A stretch of 64,000 nt of DNA from Streptomyces sp. NBC_00190 (GCF_036203305.1 NZ_CP108131.1:7936001-8000000), one strand, 5' to 3'; counted from the stretch's first letter, positions 19,951 to 28,557 are shown. A program made the numbers and translations. Notes: a model not told the origin generated them from the letters alone.

Positions 19951-20487
19951 GCCGAGCCGGGCGCCCCCCTCACGGTCGAGGCCATCGCCAAGAAGGCCGG
20001 CCTGGGCGCGGCGACCGTGGTTCGCGCCTTCGGCGGCAAGGACGCGCTGCTCGACGCCGCGGTCTCCGGCCTGCTCGAACCGGTGGTCCACCGCGCTGGG
20101 CAACTGCTGGACGAGACCCGCCCGGAACAGGCCCTGCGCACCTTCCTGACCGAACTGATCGCCTTCCAGTCCGCGCACCACGCCATCGGCGACCAGCTGG
20201 GCAGCCTGGAACTTCCCGCCACCACGGCCCTGCGGAAGGAACTGGTGCGGGCCGTGGAGGAAATGGTCGCCAGGGCGCAGCGCGACGGCGCGATCCGCGC
20301 CGACCTCGATCCCGCCGTCATCACCACCCTGATCGGCCAGACCGCCTATGCGATCGCCCGGGCGCAGGCCCAGCCCGCGTCCGAGGGACTTGCCGCCGCC
20401 TACATCACCGTCGTCATGGACGGGCTCCGCCCCGGGCAGCCCGGCCCTGGCGGCGACACGGGCCGGCTGCCGCCCAGCGCGCCGTGA
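19937..20487 (+). pseudogene. TetR-family regulator, N-terminus deleted
   Basis: From about DELLAEPGAPLTVEAIAKKAGLG the sequence is a normal TetR protein: helix-turn-helix (GLGAATVVRAFGGKDALL) and a complete C-terminal domain to the stop at 20485-20487. About 20-25 residues, the start codon and the ribosome site are missing. The junction near GTCGACGAACTTCTG (19936-19950) is where the opposite-strand monooxygenase similarity also stops. The frame is open upstream only because it reads antisense monooxygenase. Confidence 0.82.
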
Positions 20488-20542
20488 CCTCCCGAGTACG
20501 TTCGCCTGTCGCCGTCAGGGGCAGGTGTCATGATGCGGAGTC

Positions 20543-21007
20543 ATGGGAACGAGGGATGACAGCGATGAGGCGTACGTAGTCGGCCTGTGCGACCAGGTGC
20601 TTGGCGAGACGGCCGTTGCGCAGCACAGGTTCGACTGGCTGGTCGGGGATCCTGGATCCGGCGGGCGGCGGGCCAGGCTGCCGGTCGATGCCTACTGGCC
20701 CGGGCATCAACTCGTGGTCGAGTACCGCGAGTTGCAGCACGATCAGCCGACGCCCCATTTCGACAAGCCTGACAGGCTCACGATCAGCGGGGTCCATCGG
20801 GGTGAGCAGCGGGCGCTGTACGACGCCAGGCGCGATGCGGAGATTCCCGCTCACGGTCTGCGGCTCGTCGTGCTCCGCCCGGCCGACCTTGACGCGGACG
20901 CCCGCGGGCGTCTGCGCCGCAACCAGAAAGCGGATCTGTCCGTACTGACGAAGATCCTGGCACGGGGCAGCGACGAGTGCCGGGTCACGGATGCGTTCCG
21001 GACCTGA
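20543..21007 (+). CDS. Hypothetical protein, possible restriction-endonuclease-like fold
   Basis: A 154-residue protein with good codon bias and GGAG 5 nt before the ATG. The segment RLPVDAYWPGHQLVVEYRE has the hydrophobic-strand/acid spacing of PD-(D/E)XK-type nucleases (Asp, about ten residues, Glu), preceded by RFDWLVGDPG. The usual lysine is replaced by arginine, so activity is uncertain. The C-terminal third is basic and helical (ARGRLRRNQKADL). No modification enzyme is near. The nuclease assignment is only a fold guess. Confidence 0.6.
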   Translation: MGTRDDSDEAYVVGLCDQVLGETAVAQHRFDWLVGDPGSGGRRARLPVDAYWPGHQLVVEYRELQHDQPTPHFDKPDRLTISGVHRGEQRALYDARRDAEIPAHGLRLVVLRPADLDADARGRLRRNQKADLSVLTKILARGSDECRVTDAFRT

Positions 21008-21173
21008 CTACTGGCCCAAGGCTGGACGCCGGTTGCCCCGACCGGACCGCTGGACCGACCTTGAAGCCGTGCGCGGCGACGAGCGATTGATCTGCGAGGC
21101 CAAGGGCCGGACCAGCGAGAAGGGCACCGACTCGGGTTCGAAGGTGATCCGGACGTCCGTGCGACGCCGATGA
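20991..21173 (+). pseudogene. Truncated ORF with an EAKGRTS nuclease-like motif
   Basis: A 60-codon frame containing ERLICEAKGRTSEKGTDSG, which resembles the strand around the catalytic Glu-x-Lys of a family of actinomycete PD-(D/E)XK-like proteins. The expected continuation is missing and replaced by a basic tail and a stop. It overlaps the end of the previous gene by 17 bp without a ribosome site. Probably the remnant of a larger gene in a region that also shows other truncations. Confidence 0.4.
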
Positions 21174-21205
21174 GTTGGTCGCGATCGCGGGTGGAGAAGA
21201 CGAAA

Positions 21206-21232
21206 GGCAAGGAGGTGTAACCACTCCTTGCC
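21206..21232. promoter_or_regulatory. 9-bp inverted repeat upstream of the RAE-like element
   Basis: GGCAAGGAG (21206-21214) pairs perfectly with CTCCTTGCC (21224-21232) around a 9-base loop. It lies 24 bp upstream of the GGGGCTTGC palindrome and could be a terminator of the upstream remnant or part of the helR control region. Confidence 0.5.
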
Positions 21233-21255
21233 ACTCTCAACTTATAGCGCACCAG

Positions 21256-21275
21256 GGGGCTTGCGGCAAGGCCCC
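21256..21275 (+). promoter_or_regulatory. Rifamycin-associated element (RAE)-like palindrome
   Basis: GGGGCTTGCGGCAAGGCCCC is a near-perfect inverted repeat and, as I recall it, matches the RAE found before rifamycin-inducible genes in actinomycetes. It lies 215 bp before helR and 60 bp before a short glycosyltransferase-like ORF. An AT-containing TATAGC (21243-21248) just upstream may be the -10 of the promoter it controls. Confidence 0.8.
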
Positions 21276-21334
21276 GGCCGTGGGGCAGAATCGCGGACCG
21301 AGGCCAGGACCTGCGAAAACGGGGGATTCACGAA

Positions 21335-21493
21335 GTGCATTTGTTGTTGTCGTTCTATGGGGTGCGCGGCGAGGCCGAGCCGGTGGCGGGACTCGCGTCG
21401 CGGTTGAGGCACCGGGCACCGGGGCGCCGAGGCGCGGGTGGGCGCGCTGCCGGGCTTCACGGGCGCGTCCCCGGATCGGGGCTGATGGCATGA
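21335..21493 (+). pseudogene. Glycosyltransferase N-terminal remnant acting as a leader ORF to helR
   Basis: From the GTG at 21335 the first 25 residues (MHLLLSFYGVRGEAEPVAGL...) match the start of MGT-type glycosyltransferases such as rifamycin glycosyltransferase. A shift of frame then continues the similarity (GAEARVGALPGFTG) for about 20 residues to a stop at 21485. The original frame stops at 21493, overlapping the helR ATG by 4 bases (ATGA). About 90% of the enzyme is gone. What remains sits directly under the RAE-like element and is positioned to couple its translation to helR. The coupling is inferred. Confidence 0.6.
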
Positions 21494-23655
21494 ACCACCT
21501 GACCACCAGCGCGTTCGACCTTCCCGACCACCTCTCACCCAAGGCCGCCCCGACGCTGATCGACGGCGACGAGCAGCACTTCGCGGCCATCGCCGAGTGC
21601 CTTGAGCAGTCGATCGCCGAAGTGTCCGACCGTCTCGATGCCGCGCGCCTGGCGCCCGGCGGCATCGGCCGGGAAGCGATGGACCGGGACGTGGAGATCC
21701 ACCGGCTGACCGGTCGTCTGCGTGCCTTGCGCCGCTTCGGTCTGGACCTGTGCCTCGGACGCATCGTCGGCACGGACAGCTCCGAGCCCGTGTACATCGG
21801 ACGACTCGGCCTCACCGACAGCGCGGGTCGCCGGCTGCTGCTCGACTGGCGTTCACCCGCGGCCGAGCCGTTCTTCGCGGCGACCCACGCCAACCCGATG
21901 GGTCTGGCAAGCCGCCGACGGTACCGCTGGACCCGCGGCCGGATCGGCGACTACTGGGACGAGGTGTTCACTTCGGACGGGCTCGAAGGGCACGCCGCGC
22001 TCGACGACCAGTCCGCCTTCATCGCCAGTCTGGGCAGCAACCGGTCGTCCCGGATGCGGGACGTGCTCGGCACCATCCAGGCCGATCAGGACGCCATCAT
22101 CCGGGCGGGATCCCGCGGCGCCCTCGTCGTCGACGGCGGTCCGGGTACGGGCAAGACCGTCGTCGCTCTGCACCGCACCGCCCACCTCCTCTACTCCGAT
22201 CCTCGCCTCGGTCACCGTCGCGGCGGCGTGCTGTTCGTCGGTCCGCACCGGCCCTACCTGGACTACGTCGCCGATGTCCTCCCCAGCCTCGGTGAGGAGG
22301 GCGTGCAGACCTGCATCCTGCGCGACCTCGTCGCCGAGGGAGCCGGAGCGGCGATCGAGCGCGACCCGGACGTGGCCTCGCTGAAGTCGTCCGCGGACAT
22401 GGTGAAGGCGATCGAGCCGGCCGTCGGCATCTACGAAGAGCCGCCCACCAAGGGGATGACGGTCTCGACCCACTGGTCCGACATCTGGCTGAGCGCCGAC
22501 GACTGGGCGGCGGCGTTCGAAGCGCCGGAACCCGGTACTCCGCACAATGAGGCGCGCGACCAGATCTGGGAGGAACTGGTCGCGATCCTGCTGGACAAGC
22601 ACGACGGCGACGAGGTCTCGCCCGAGCTGTTCCACAGGTCGCTACGGCAGAACCGGGAGCTGGTCACGACCCTCGACCGCGCATGGCCGATGCTCGAAGC
22701 GACCGACCTCGTCGGAGACCTCTGGACCGTACCCGCCTACCTGCGCAAGTGCGCTCCCTGGCTCAGCCGCGACGAGGTCCGCAAGCTGCAGCGTGAGGAA
22801 GCCCAGGCCTGGACGGTGTCCGACCTGCCGCTCCTGGACGCGGCCCGGCAGCGGCTCGGTGATTCGGAGGCGTCGGCGCGAAAGCGTCGCCGGGACGCCT
22901 CTGTCGCGGCCGAACGCGAGCGCATGGCCGGCGTCATCGACAGCGTGCTCGCGGCCGATGCCGACGGTGAGGGCGCGGTGACGATGCTGCGGGGGAAGGA
23001 CCTGCAGGACAGCCTGATCGACGAGACCGCACTGCCCGGCGCCGACCGGGACCTGCTCGCAGGCCCGTTCGCGCACATCGTCGTGGACGAGGCTCAGGAA
23101 CTGACCGACGCGGAGTGGCAGATGCTGCTGCTCCGCTGCCCGTCCCGGAGCTTCACCATCGTCGGGGACCGGGCCCAGACCAGGCACGGGTTCACGGAGT
23201 CGTGGCGGGAACGGCTCGAACGGGTCGGGCTCGACCGGATCGACATGGCTTCCCTGAGCATCAACTACCGGACCCCGGAAGAGGTCATGGCGGAAGCCGA
23301 GCCGGTCATCCGAGCCGTGCTCCCGGACGCCAACGTGCCGGCCTCCATCCGCAGCAGCGGCGTCCCCGTCGTCCACGGATCCGTCTCGGATCTGGACTCG
23401 GTCCTCGACGCCTGGCTCGCCGCACATGCCGACGGGGTCGCCTGCGTCATCGGTACCGGTGACATCGGGGGTGGCACCTTCCCGGCTACGTCCCGGGTCC
23501 GGTCGCTGACCCCGGCACTGTCGAAGGGGCTCGAGTTCGACCTGGTCGTCCTCATCGACCCGGAGGCGTTCGGCGAGGGCGTCGGGGGAGCGGTCGACCG
23601 CTACGTCGCGATGACCCGCGCGACCCGGCAACTCGTCATCCTCACGAGCTCCTGA
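21490..23655 (+). CDS. helR: HelR-type RNA polymerase-protecting motor ATPase
   Basis: A 721-residue UvrD-like superfamily 1 protein of the HelD/HelR class. These bind RNA polymerase, dislodge stalled complexes and, for HelR, counter rifamycin bound in the enzyme. The N-terminal coiled-coil arm region (about 20-90) is followed by Walker A GGPGTGKT (about residue 217), Walker B VVDEAQE, GDRAQT, SINYRTPEEVM and the C-terminal KGLEFDLVVLID and AMTRATRQL motifs. ATG start at 21490, whose ribosome site is poor but which overlaps the upstream leader ORF by ATGA. The RAE-like palindrome upstream supports rifamycin induction. A GC palindrome terminator follows. Confidence 0.88.
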   Translation: MNHLTTSAFDLPDHLSPKAAPTLIDGDEQHFAAIAECLEQSIAEVSDRLDAARLAPGGIGREAMDRDVEIHRLTGRLRALRRFGLDLCLGRIVGTDSSEPVYIGRLGLTDSAGRRLLLDWRSPAAEPFFAATHANPMGLASRRRYRWTRGRIGDYWDEVFTSDGLEGHAALDDQSAFIASLGSNRSSRMRDVLGTIQADQDAIIRAGSRGALVVDGGPGTGKTVVALHRTAHLLYSDPRLGHRRGGVLFVGPHRPYLDYVADVLPSLGEEGVQTCILRDLVAEGAGAAIERDPDVASLKSSADMVKAIEPAVGIYEEPPTKGMTVSTHWSDIWLSADDWAAAFEAPEPGTPHNEARDQIWEELVAILLDKHDGDEVSPELFHRSLRQNRELVTTLDRAWPMLEATDLVGDLWTVPAYLRKCAPWLSRDEVRKLQREEAQAWTVSDLPLLDAARQRLGDSEASARKRRRDASVAAERERMAGVIDSVLAADADGEGAVTMLRGKDLQDSLIDETALPGADRDLLAGPFAHIVVDEAQELTDAEWQMLLLRCPSRSFTIVGDRAQTRHGFTESWRERLERVGLDRIDMASLSINYRTPEEVMAEAEPVIRAVLPDANVPASIRSSGVPVVHGSVSDLDSVLDAWLAAHADGVACVIGTGDIGGGTFPATSRVRSLTPALSKGLEFDLVVLIDPEAFGEGVGGAVDRYVAMTRATRQLVILTSS

Positions 23656-23667
23656 CGCCGGCCGGCC

Positions 23668-23691
23668 GGGCGGTGGCGGCCGCCACCGCCC
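23668..23691 (+). terminator. Terminator after helR
   Basis: Perfect 24-bp palindrome (12-bp arms, 23668-23679 with 23680-23691) starting 12 bp after the helR stop. Confidence 0.7.
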
Positions 23692-23833
23692 CGCCCCGGC
23701 CTCGGCGCATGGCCTCACCCGCCGGAGCGGCGAGTCGTACTACAACGACCTAAAATGACCCGGAAAGGTACACAAGGTATTCCGGCGGCTCCGAGGTGCC
23801 CCTATGGGCCGTGCGGCTGGCCTGGGAGGCGTG

Positions 23834-24457
23834 ATGACCGTACCCCCCGACGCGGCACCGCAGCACACGCAGAACGATCCCGAGGACGCGCTCAAGCAGG
23901 TCGGCAGCTCCTGGCGCTGGGCGCTCGGCTTCGCCCTCGCGACCCTGATCCCAGGCATCCTGGTGCTCGTCTGGCCCGACGAGACGCTGCACATCCTGGC
24001 CGTGATCATCGGTCTGCAGCTCCTGGTCGCGGGTGTCTTCCGTTTCGTCACGGCCTTCTCGCACAGCAGCGACGGGGGCGGCAGCAGACTGGCGGGCGTC
24101 CTGATCGCGATGCTGGCGTTCCTGGCGGGCGTCCTGGTACTGCGGCATCCGATGCAGACGATCGGCGCGCTGTCCCTGATCGTCGGCGTGTTCTGGCTGC
24201 TGACGGGAGTGCTCACGGCGTACGTCGCGATCGCCGACCGCACGCTCGTGCATCGCGGCCTGCTATTCGGCCTGGGCGCCCTCGGCACCGTCGCCGGCAT
24301 CGTCGTACTCTGCTTCCCGGTGGACTCGGCCGTCGCTCTGACACGGCTGCTGGGACTGTGGCTCGTCCTGCTCGGCGTGTTCGAAGTGGTGATGGCCTTC
24401 GCACTGCGCTCCGCCACCCGCCCGTCGGCCGCCGCTCACGGCACAGTGGAGACATGA
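23834..24457 (+). CDS. HdeD/DUF308-family integral membrane protein
   Basis: A 207-residue protein with six predicted transmembrane helices: paired hydrophobic hairpins from about residue 30 to 195 separated by short charged loops. Repeats of the type LIPGILVLVWPDETL and VLRHPMQTIGAL are the hallmark of HdeD proteins, linked to acid resistance in enterics; the role in actinomycetes is unknown. The ATG at 23834 lies just after GGGAGGCGTG. Its stop overlaps the VOC gene start by 4 bases (ATGA), so the two form an operon. Confidence 0.85.
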   Translation: MTVPPDAAPQHTQNDPEDALKQVGSSWRWALGFALATLIPGILVLVWPDETLHILAVIIGLQLLVAGVFRFVTAFSHSSDGGGSRLAGVLIAMLAFLAGVLVLRHPMQTIGALSLIVGVFWLLTGVLTAYVAIADRTLVHRGLLFGLGALGTVAGIVVLCFPVDSAVALTRLLGLWLVLLGVFEVVMAFALRSATRPSAAAHGTVET

Positions 24458-24879
24458 ACGCAGACGACAGGAGCGCACTGGCCCGGGCACGCGCGGCGAC
24501 CAGGCTTCCCGCCGGGGACCTGGACCGCGCGCGGCGCTTCTACTCCGAGAAGCTCGGTCTGGAGCCCGTCGACGAACGGCCCGGTGGACTGCTGTACCGG
24601 TGCGGAAGCGCGGAATTCGCGGTGTTCAAGTCGACGGGATCCTCGCCCGGCACCTTCACCCAGATGGGGTGGGAGGTCGACGACATCGAGGCGGTCGTGT
24701 CGGAGCTCGAACGGCGCGGCGTGGTGTTCGAGGAGGTCGACGTGCCCGGTTTCCGCACGAGGGGCGGGATCGCCGATATCGAAGGGAACTACCCGAGCAA
24801 GGGCGCCCGGGGTGAACGCGCCGTCTGGTTCCGGGACAGCGAGGGCAACCTGCTGGGCATCGGCGAACCGGTCGTCTGA
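24454..24879 (+). CDS. VOC-family (glyoxalase/bleomycin-resistance-like) protein
   Basis: A 141-residue single VOC domain: DLDRARRFYSEKLGLEP near the N-terminus, a central MGWEVDDIEAVVSELERRGV and the C-terminal WFRDSEGNLLGI with the usual metal-ligand glutamate region. The N-terminal ligand position is PAGD rather than a histidine, so metal binding may differ from glyoxalase I. Translationally coupled to the HdeD gene. Substrate unknown. Confidence 0.82.
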   Translation: MNADDRSALARARAATRLPAGDLDRARRFYSEKLGLEPVDERPGGLLYRCGSAEFAVFKSTGSSPGTFTQMGWEVDDIEAVVSELERRGVVFEEVDVPGFRTRGGIADIEGNYPSKGARGERAVWFRDSEGNLLGIGEPVV

Positions 24880-25029
24880 GGAGCCGGCACCGGCGGGTCG
24901 GCGACATTCGTCATGGTCGCGTCACGGAACCGCCACAGCGCCGCAGCCTGGGAACCCGGGAGGGGCGCAGTGCCGTGTCCATGCGCGAGTGCCGGTGTGG
25001 GACCGGTCGTGAACCTCGGGGAGCGCCCA

Positions 25030-25731
25030 ATGCAGTACACAGCAGGTGTCTGCCGGATCGCGGCAGCGCTGGTGACGGCGGCGGCTGTCACAGCCTTGAC
25101 GGCGGGCTGCACGCCCACCGGCGACGACGGCGCGACGGCCAAGCCGTCGACGCCGCCCGCGGGCTCGGAGCCGGCGAAGCCGACGCCCACCGGGGGCTCG
25201 TCCTCCACCGGGGGCGGCACGGGCGGTACCGGCGGTACGGGCAGTACAGGCGGTACAGGCGGTACGGGCGGTACGGGTGGCGGGACGAAGGCGTGCAAGA
25301 TCGACCAGATCAAGGCCTCGGATGCTCACCAGGCCGACGACCGGCCGCCGGGTACGGGAACGGGAGCTGCCATCGTGTCCGTCACCAACACCTCGAAGGC
25401 TCCCTGCACACTCAACGGATTCCCGACGGTCGCAGGAGCCGGGAACGGCTCGCCCGGCAAGAACCTGCCGCTGGCCGTCACCCAGAGCGGCTCGGCCTCG
25501 ACGGTGACCCTGGCCCCGGGGGCCCGAGCCTGGACGAAGCTCACGTTCGTCAATGTCCAAGGCGAGGCGGACGGCTACTGCGTATCCGGCGCCACGCCCG
25601 CCAGCTTCCCGACCCTCGTCCTCGGTGTGCCGGGCGCGGGCTCGCATCAGATCGCCATGGATGACGGCGTCTTCGCCGAGTGCGACAACAAGGTGACCGT
25701 CACCGCGTTCTCGTCGACCAAGCCCTCCTGA
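25030..25731 (+). CDS. DUF4232-type lipoprotein with Gly-Thr repeat linker
   Basis: A 233-residue exported lipoprotein. The signal sequence ends in the lipobox LTAGC (Cys27). A flexible Pro/Gly/Ser/Thr-rich linker follows (about 30-88), including tandem GGT units. The rest (about 92-228) is a DUF4232 beta-sandwich with two Cys pairs and the typical pattern ISVTNTS...C.L.GFP..., ending C...V. The linker would hold the domain away from the membrane. The ATG at 25030 follows GGGGAG. Monocistronic with a strong terminator downstream. No biochemical role is known for this family. Confidence 0.85.
   Translation: MQYTAGVCRIAAALVTAAAVTALTAGCTPTGDDGATAKPSTPPAGSEPAKPTPTGGSSSTGGGTGGTGGTGSTGGTGGTGGTGGGTKACKIDQIKASDAHQADDRPPGTGTGAAIVSVTNTSKAPCTLNGFPTVAGAGNGSPGKNLPLAVTQSGSASTVTLAPGARAWTKLTFVNVQGEADGYCVSGATPASFPTLVLGVPGAGSHQIAMDDGVFAECDNKVTVTAFSSTKPS
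25215..25282 (+). repeat. 9-bp tandem repeats coding the Gly-Gly-Thr linker
   Basis: Seven or so GGCGGTACG-like units in a row within the lipoprotein gene. Variation in copy number would lengthen or shorten the linker without a frameshift. Confidence 0.8.
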
Positions 25732-25742
25732 ACCCATGTGGC

Positions 25743-25778
25743 CGGCCGCCGCCGGGACTTCGGTCCCGGCGGCGGCCG
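25743..25778 (+). terminator. Terminator with UUCG tetraloop
   Basis: A 16-bp perfect stem closed by a C(TTCG)G loop, starting 12 bp after the lipoprotein stop. It separates this gene from the convergent cupin gene and may serve both directions. Confidence 0.88.
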
Positions 25779-25811
25779 TGCGTGTGCACCGTCGCCGACC
25801 GAGGGCGCCCG

Positions 25812-26315
25812 TCAGCAGGCTGCCCGCAGGGACCGCCAGGCCGTGTCGTCGAGGAAGTGCACGTCGTAGCGGTCCTGTTCGGGCAGAAGGCTCTCGAAGG
25901 AGTCCTGGCCGTGCTGGATGCGGCCGAGCGCGCGGAAGTAGCCGAAGCGGTCGACGCCGGGCGTCAGTACGGCGATCAGGTCGGCCGTGGAGCCCCGGGC
26001 CGCGCCGAACGCGTGCGGCATCCCCGGCGGGACGACGACCAGTCCGCCCTGCCCCACCGACGCCGTCTCCCCGTCCAGGAAGAACTCCACCGTGCCGTCC
26101 AGGACGTAGAACAGCTCGGACGACAGGTCGTGACGGTGTGGCCTGGCTCCGTCGGCCCCTTCACCGAGGGTCAGTCGGTTGGCTCCCAGCGCGCCGCCCG
26201 TCGCTCCGGCGTCCGCCAGCAGGCGGAAGCCTCCGCCGTGCGGCAGGGGGACGTGTTCGGCCTCCTCGCACCGCACGATCAGCGCGGGCGCGGCATCCGG
26301 GACTTCCTCGGACAT
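25812..26315 (-). CDS. Cupin-domain protein
   Basis: A 167-residue single-domain cupin. Motif 1 is RPHRHDLSSELFYVLDG (His, His, Glu metal ligands) and motif 2 is PPGMPHAFG. It may be an oxygenase, isomerase or metabolite sensor. The ATG at 26315 has AGAGGAGA upstream; the extension to 26384 is not conserved. Divergent from a LysR gene with a T-N11-A box in between, so LysR control is likely. Confidence 0.82.
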   Translation of the reverse strand: MSEEVPDAAPALIVRCEEAEHVPLPHGGGFRLLADAGATGGALGANRLTLGEGADGARPHRHDLSSELFYVLDGTVEFFLDGETASVGQGGLVVVPPGMPHAFGAARGSTADLIAVLTPGVDRFGYFRALGRIQHGQDSFESLLPEQDRYDVHFLDDTAWRSLRAAC

Positions 26316-26405
26316 CTGCTGGTCTCCTCTCGCGAACCGCTCGGTTCGGGTCCCATTCGATCCCGGGAAGAAGCGGTGCACCACAGGCGGTTGTCACCTG
26401 CAGAA

Positions 26406-26420
26406 ATCACCGATCGAGAT
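26406..26420. promoter_or_regulatory. LysR-type T-N11-A box
   Basis: ATCAC-N5-GAGAT, an imperfect palindrome with T26407-N11-A26419, in the 120-bp divergent region between cupin and lysR. A second inverted pair, CCGAT (26410-26414) and ATCGG (26423-26427), overlaps it. Confidence 0.5.
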
Positions 26421-26435
26421 CAATCGGAGGGGCGC

Positions 26436-27314
26436 GTGGAGCTGCGGCAGCTGCAGTACTTCGTGGCCGTCGCCGAGGAGGGCGGCTTCAGCCGTGCCGC
26501 CGAGCGGCTCAGCATCGTCCAGTCGGCGGTGAGCGGGCAGATCCGCCGCCTCGAACGCGAACTCGGGATCGTGCTCTTCGAGCGGTCCACCCGGCGCGTG
26601 CACCTCTCGGGTGCCGGCGAGCGGTTGCTGCCGGAGGCGCGCGCCGTACTCGAGGCCGCGCACCGCACGCGCCAGGTGGCCGCCGAGATCGCCTCGGGCC
26701 ACGACGGGGTCCTGCGGCTGGGCACCGTCCACGGCCCCGGCGACCGGGTCTACCGCCTCCTGCACGAGCTGACGGCCACCAGTCCCCGGCTCCAGGTCCG
26801 GCCGCGGCGCCTGCCCGTAGCGGAACGGCTGGCCGCCCTGCGTTCCGGCGAGCTGGACGCGGCTCTCGTACGGGGCCTGGACGCGGCACCGGGACTGGAG
26901 GTCCTGCCGGTGTGGAGCGACCCGCTGTACGTGGCCATGCCCGAGGGGCATCCGCTCGCGAACAGCCCCGTCCTGCACGTGGAGGAGCTGGCCGGCCTGC
27001 CCCTGCGGCTCGCTCCACGGGAGCACAACCCGCCGTTCCACGACCTGATCACCGACGCTGTGCGTGCCGTCGGAGCCGAGCCGCTCCTGGGTCCTTCGTT
27101 CACCACCTTCCAGGAGACGCTCACCGCCATCGGCGCCGGCACACCCTCCTGGACCGTGTTCTACGACGTGGTCGGGCTGCCCGCCGTCCACCAGGTGGCC
27201 CTGCGCCCGCTGGCCGAGCCCGCCCTCACCACCTCGCTCGCCGTACCGCCGGGCCCGCCCGGCCCCGTGCTGCGTCACCTGCTCGCCGCACTCGCCCGTA
27301 CCTCCTGCCGGTGA
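26436..27314 (+). CDS. LysR-family transcriptional regulator
   Basis: A 292-residue regulator: N-terminal winged HTH (VELRQLQYFVAVAEEGGFSR, residues 1-60), linker helix and a periplasmic-binding-protein-like effector domain (about 90-290). The GTG at 26436 has GGAGGGG 4 nt upstream and yields the standard N-terminus. Divergent from the cupin gene, its probable target. A 14-bp-stem terminator lies 46 bp after the stop. Confidence 0.9.
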   Translation: MELRQLQYFVAVAEEGGFSRAAERLSIVQSAVSGQIRRLERELGIVLFERSTRRVHLSGAGERLLPEARAVLEAAHRTRQVAAEIASGHDGVLRLGTVHGPGDRVYRLLHELTATSPRLQVRPRRLPVAERLAALRSGELDAALVRGLDAAPGLEVLPVWSDPLYVAMPEGHPLANSPVLHVEELAGLPLRLAPREHNPPFHDLITDAVRAVGAEPLLGPSFTTFQETLTAIGAGTPSWTVFYDVVGLPAVHQVALRPLAEPALTTSLAVPPGPPGPVLRHLLAALARTSCR

Positions 27315-27360
27315 CCGAGGCCGGGCTGGCCGGGCTGGGTCCCGGCGCGTGCCCGGCAGC

Positions 27361-27406
27361 GGAGAGCCGCCGGCCCCGGTCGACCGACCAGAGCCGGCGG
27401 CTCTCC
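27361..27406 (+). terminator. Terminator between lysR and the IS element
   Basis: Perfect 14-bp stem (27361-27374 with 27393-27406) and an 18-base loop. It ends 14 bp before the IS630 left end. Confidence 0.78.
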
Positions 27407-27420
27407 GTGACGACAGGCCC

Positions 27421-28557
27421 TAGTGTTCTGAGTCTTGAGTTCTGTTCAGATGTGTAGGGTTGGCCTATGGCGCGGATGGGGCGGCCGAAGGCCGAGTTGA
27501 CGCTGTCGGACGAGGAACGGGTCGCACTGGAGGGGTGGGTGCGGCGTCGTTCCACGCCGCAGGCGTGGGCTTTGCGGTGCCGGATCATCCTGGCCTGCGC
27601 CGAGGGTGTCTCGAACAAGGACGTGGCCGTCCGTCTCGGATCAACGCCTCAGGCGGTCGGCCGTTGGCGGGCCCGTTTCGTGCAGTACCGGATCGCGGGC
27701 CTGGGAGACATGCCGCGTTCCGGCGGCCCCAGATCGGTGACGGACGAGCAGGTTGCCGCGGTGGTCACCAGGACCTTGGAGTCCAAGCCGAAGAACGCGA
27801 CGCAGTGGTCGACGCGGTCGATGGCGAAGGAAATGGGCCTGTCCCAGTCCTCGGTCTCACGGATCTGGCGGGCGTTCGGCCTGCAGCCGCACCGCTCGGA
27901 GACCTTCAAGCTGTCGACCGACCCGTACTTCGTCGACAAGGTCCACGATGTCGTCGGCCTCTATCTGGACCCGCCCGAGCGGGCGCTGGTGTTCTGCGTG
28001 GACGAGAAGTCGCAGATCCAGGCCCTGGACCGGTCCCAGCCGGTGCTGCCGATGATGCCCGGGGTCCCGGAGCGGTCAACGCACGACTACGTCCGGGCCG
28101 GCACGACCACCCTGTTCGCCGCACTCAACGTGGCCACCGGCAAGGTGATCGGCTCCCTGCACCGCCGCCATCGGGCCGAGGAGTTCAAGAAGTTCCTGGT
28201 CAAGCTCGACAAGGAAGTGCCGGCAGGCCTGGACGTCCATCTGATCTGCGACAACTACGCCACCCACAAGACCCCGGACATCAAGAAGTGGCTGCTCGGC
28301 CACCCCCGGTTCCACCTGCACTTCACCCCGACCGGGTCGTCCTGGCTGAACCTGGTCGAGCGATGGTTCGCCGAACTCACCAACAAGCAGATACGGCGAG
28401 GCGTCCACAAGTCAGTCCAGGCCCTCGAGAAGGACATCCGTGACTGGATCGCCGCCTGGAACACCGACCCCAAGCCCTACGTCTGGACCAAGACCGCAGA
28501 CGAGATCCTCGAACGCCTCGCCAGCTATCTGAACAGAATTCCCGACTCAGAAGACTA
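27421..28557 (+). mobile_element. Complete IS630-family insertion sequence with TA target duplication
   Basis: The ends are imperfect inverted repeats of about 31 bp: 27421-27451 against the reverse complement of 28527-28557, with four mismatches. Both are bounded by the TA dinucleotide that this family duplicates on insertion. One intact transposase fills the interior. The right-hand TA is part of the stop codon of the adjacent minus-strand gene. Length about 1.14 kb, typical of the family. Confidence 0.92.

Noticed and set aside
19357..20487. Long plus-strand frame ending in TetR
   Set aside because: Its first half is antisense monooxygenase; only the part after about 19937 is real TetR sequence, and it lacks a start.
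20543..21173. Restriction-modification system
   Set aside because: There are two weak nuclease-like signals but no methyltransferase, and one of the two is clearly truncated.
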